Source: Heliomicrobium gestii (GTDB lineage: Bacteria; Bacillota; Desulfitobacteriia; Heliobacteriales; Heliobacteriaceae). From it: DNA of 64,000 nt. Both the position numbers and the translations under genes were made by a program. Location of the stretch: positions 121,351 through 185,350 of the forward strand of contig NZ_WXEX01000008.1 of the NCBI RefSeq assembly GCF_009877435.1, written 5' to 3'. Below, in pieces: positions 63,518 through 64,000 of the stretch (position 1 is the first letter of the stretch; each line of letters starts with the position of its first letter). A model generated the notes under the pieces. That model did not search any database. It saw nothing but the letters and a program-made list of their open reading frames with translations, and was not told where the DNA came from.

Positions 63518-63822
63518 CTCCCCAAGTTATATATCGGAAGGGTGACTGACTACTCCAGACTGCCCAAACTATTTGTTCGCCACTCGGTATCTTATGTTCG
63601 GCGGGGTGTAGGTGCCAGTTCATTCATTAATTAATCATAGAATCAAAGCCGACCAACGAATGCCTAATTTACTTTAATAATAATCTTAATTCGGAATTGC
63701 CTGCAACTGTTCTTCAAACAGAAATTAATGGTCTCATTATGTGACGTTGAGCGTCACACCACGGAATCGATATGCTGCGTTTGGAAGTGATAACCGATGC
63801 AACCCTTGATTTTATTGGATCG
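63518..63822. other. Intergenic region upstream of the STAND gene
   Basis: 305 AT-rich bases presumably holding the STAND gene promoter. TATAAC occurs close to the start codon but no good -35 element pairs with it. An inverted repeat lies at 63740-63758. No gene seen. Confidence 0.5.
63740..63758. repeat. Short palindrome TGTGACG-5-CGTCACA
   Basis: Perfect 7-base arms with a TTGAG spacer, 65 bases after the end of the partial gene and about 220 bases before the STAND start codon. No T-run follows, so an operator is more likely than a terminator. Confidence 0.5.
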
Positions 63823-64000
63823 TTAATGGAACAATAGTGAAAAGTCCTTATCCCGCCAGTCGCGCAGATTCGCCCGGTAGTCGGGACTTGGTATTACCAA
63901 AGACTTAATGTACTTTGACTCGGTAATTCCTTCCACAACTTGGGAGACACGTGCAAAAACGTTCGGCAGTGTATTGACCGAACGTTTATTTATTAGATTA
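63823..64000 (-). CDS. C-terminal end of an unrecognised protein
   Basis: The minus-strand frame is open from the right edge to TAA at 63823, 58 codons. The translation is protein-like, with VNTLPNVFARVSQVVEGITE, then SKYIKSLVIPSPDYRANLRD and a final WRDKDFSLLFH. I do not recognise the family. Stop-free length alone is not proof, but the mix of residues and the aromatic, charged C-terminus favour a real gene. Same direction as the STAND gene, so it could be part of the same defence locus. Confidence 0.5.
   Translation of the reverse strand, partial: NLINKRSVNTLPNVFARVSQVVEGITESKYIKSLVIPSPDYRANLRDWRDKDFSLLFH

Noticed and set aside
63740..63758. CRP/FNR-type site
   Set aside because: The half-sites TGTGA and TCACA are 9 bases apart rather than 6, so the spacing does not fit that family.
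63960..63987. Terminator at the right edge (ACGTTCGG...CCGAACGT)
   Set aside because: It lies inside an open, protein-like frame that continues to a stop at 63,823, so it is more likely coding sequence that happens to be symmetric. This depends on the partial gene being real.
56141..64000. CRISPR array, tRNA or integrase as the source of the island
   Set aside because: Looked for regular direct repeats, tRNA-like ends and recombinase motifs; none seen in the window.

Overview
The window reads as a chromosome segment of an endospore-forming, high-G+C member of the Firmicutes (class Clostridia). Four things support this. The genes follow the Bacillus/Clostridia order yicC-remA-gmk-rpoZ-coaBC-priA-def-fmt-rsmB-rlmN-prpC-prkC-rsgA-rpe ... 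rpmB-asp23-fakA-recG-fapR-plsX-fab-acpP-rnc-smc-ftsY. Sporulation genes (spoVS, ylbJ, gpr, an alpha/beta-type SASP) are present. The core genes have G/C-rich third positions. FapR, FabK, RemA and an actinobacterial-type IHF occur together. A heliobacterium or relative is my best guess; that is inference from gene content, not a database match.

Layout. 1-4.7 kb: 5' end of a 4-oxalocrotonate tautomerase-like gene, ftsY and smc. 4.8-7.4 kb: spoVS, an AT-rich spacer, an Elp3-like radical SAM gene and rnc. 7.5-15.5 kb: a type II fatty-acid operon fapR-plsX-fabH-fabK-fabD-fabG-acpP, followed by a fabK-like oxidoreductase and fabF; a strong promoter with a FapR-type palindrome at the start site sits at its head. 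15.6-22 kb: yceD-rpmF, ackA, ylbJ, rsmD-coaD-coiled-coil gene, and gpr facing a SASP minigene. 22-27.2 kb: recG, fakA, asp23, a DUF1858 gene and divergent rpmB. 27.3-33.1 kb: ribD-ribE-ribBA-ribH-pyridoxal-kinase-like gene-hslO behind a consensus promoter, an FMN riboswitch and its terminator. 33-42 kb: a tightly overlapped operon def-fmt-DUF116-rsmB-rlmN-prpC-prkC-rsgA-rpe. 42-51 kb: priA, metK, coaBC, rpoZ, gmk, remA, mihF, yicC and dapF. 51-56 kb: a large calcium-type P-ATPase and divergent rqcH.

At about 56,141 the character changes sharply. An AT-rich two-gene cassette of unknown function (a soluble protein plus a two-helix membrane protein) is followed by a 5-kb gene for a 1,662-residue protein with an alpha/beta-hydrolase effector, a P-loop STAND/NACHT-like NTPase and a very long helical sensor region, then by the 3' end of another unrecognised gene at the window edge. 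This last 8 kb is the accessory, probably anti-phage defence, part of the window and holds the best candidates for new biology.

The core genes link membrane lipid synthesis (fapR regulon, fakA), translation (fmt, def, rlmN, rsmB, rsgA, rpmB, rpmF, rqcH), Ser/Thr phosphorylation (prkC/prpC), DNA maintenance (smc, recG, priA) and cofactor supply (riboflavin, CoA, SAM, possibly PLP). Starts were chosen by Shine-Dalgarno position, and several GTG and TTG starts are noted. No tRNA, rRNA, CRISPR array or intact transposase was seen.
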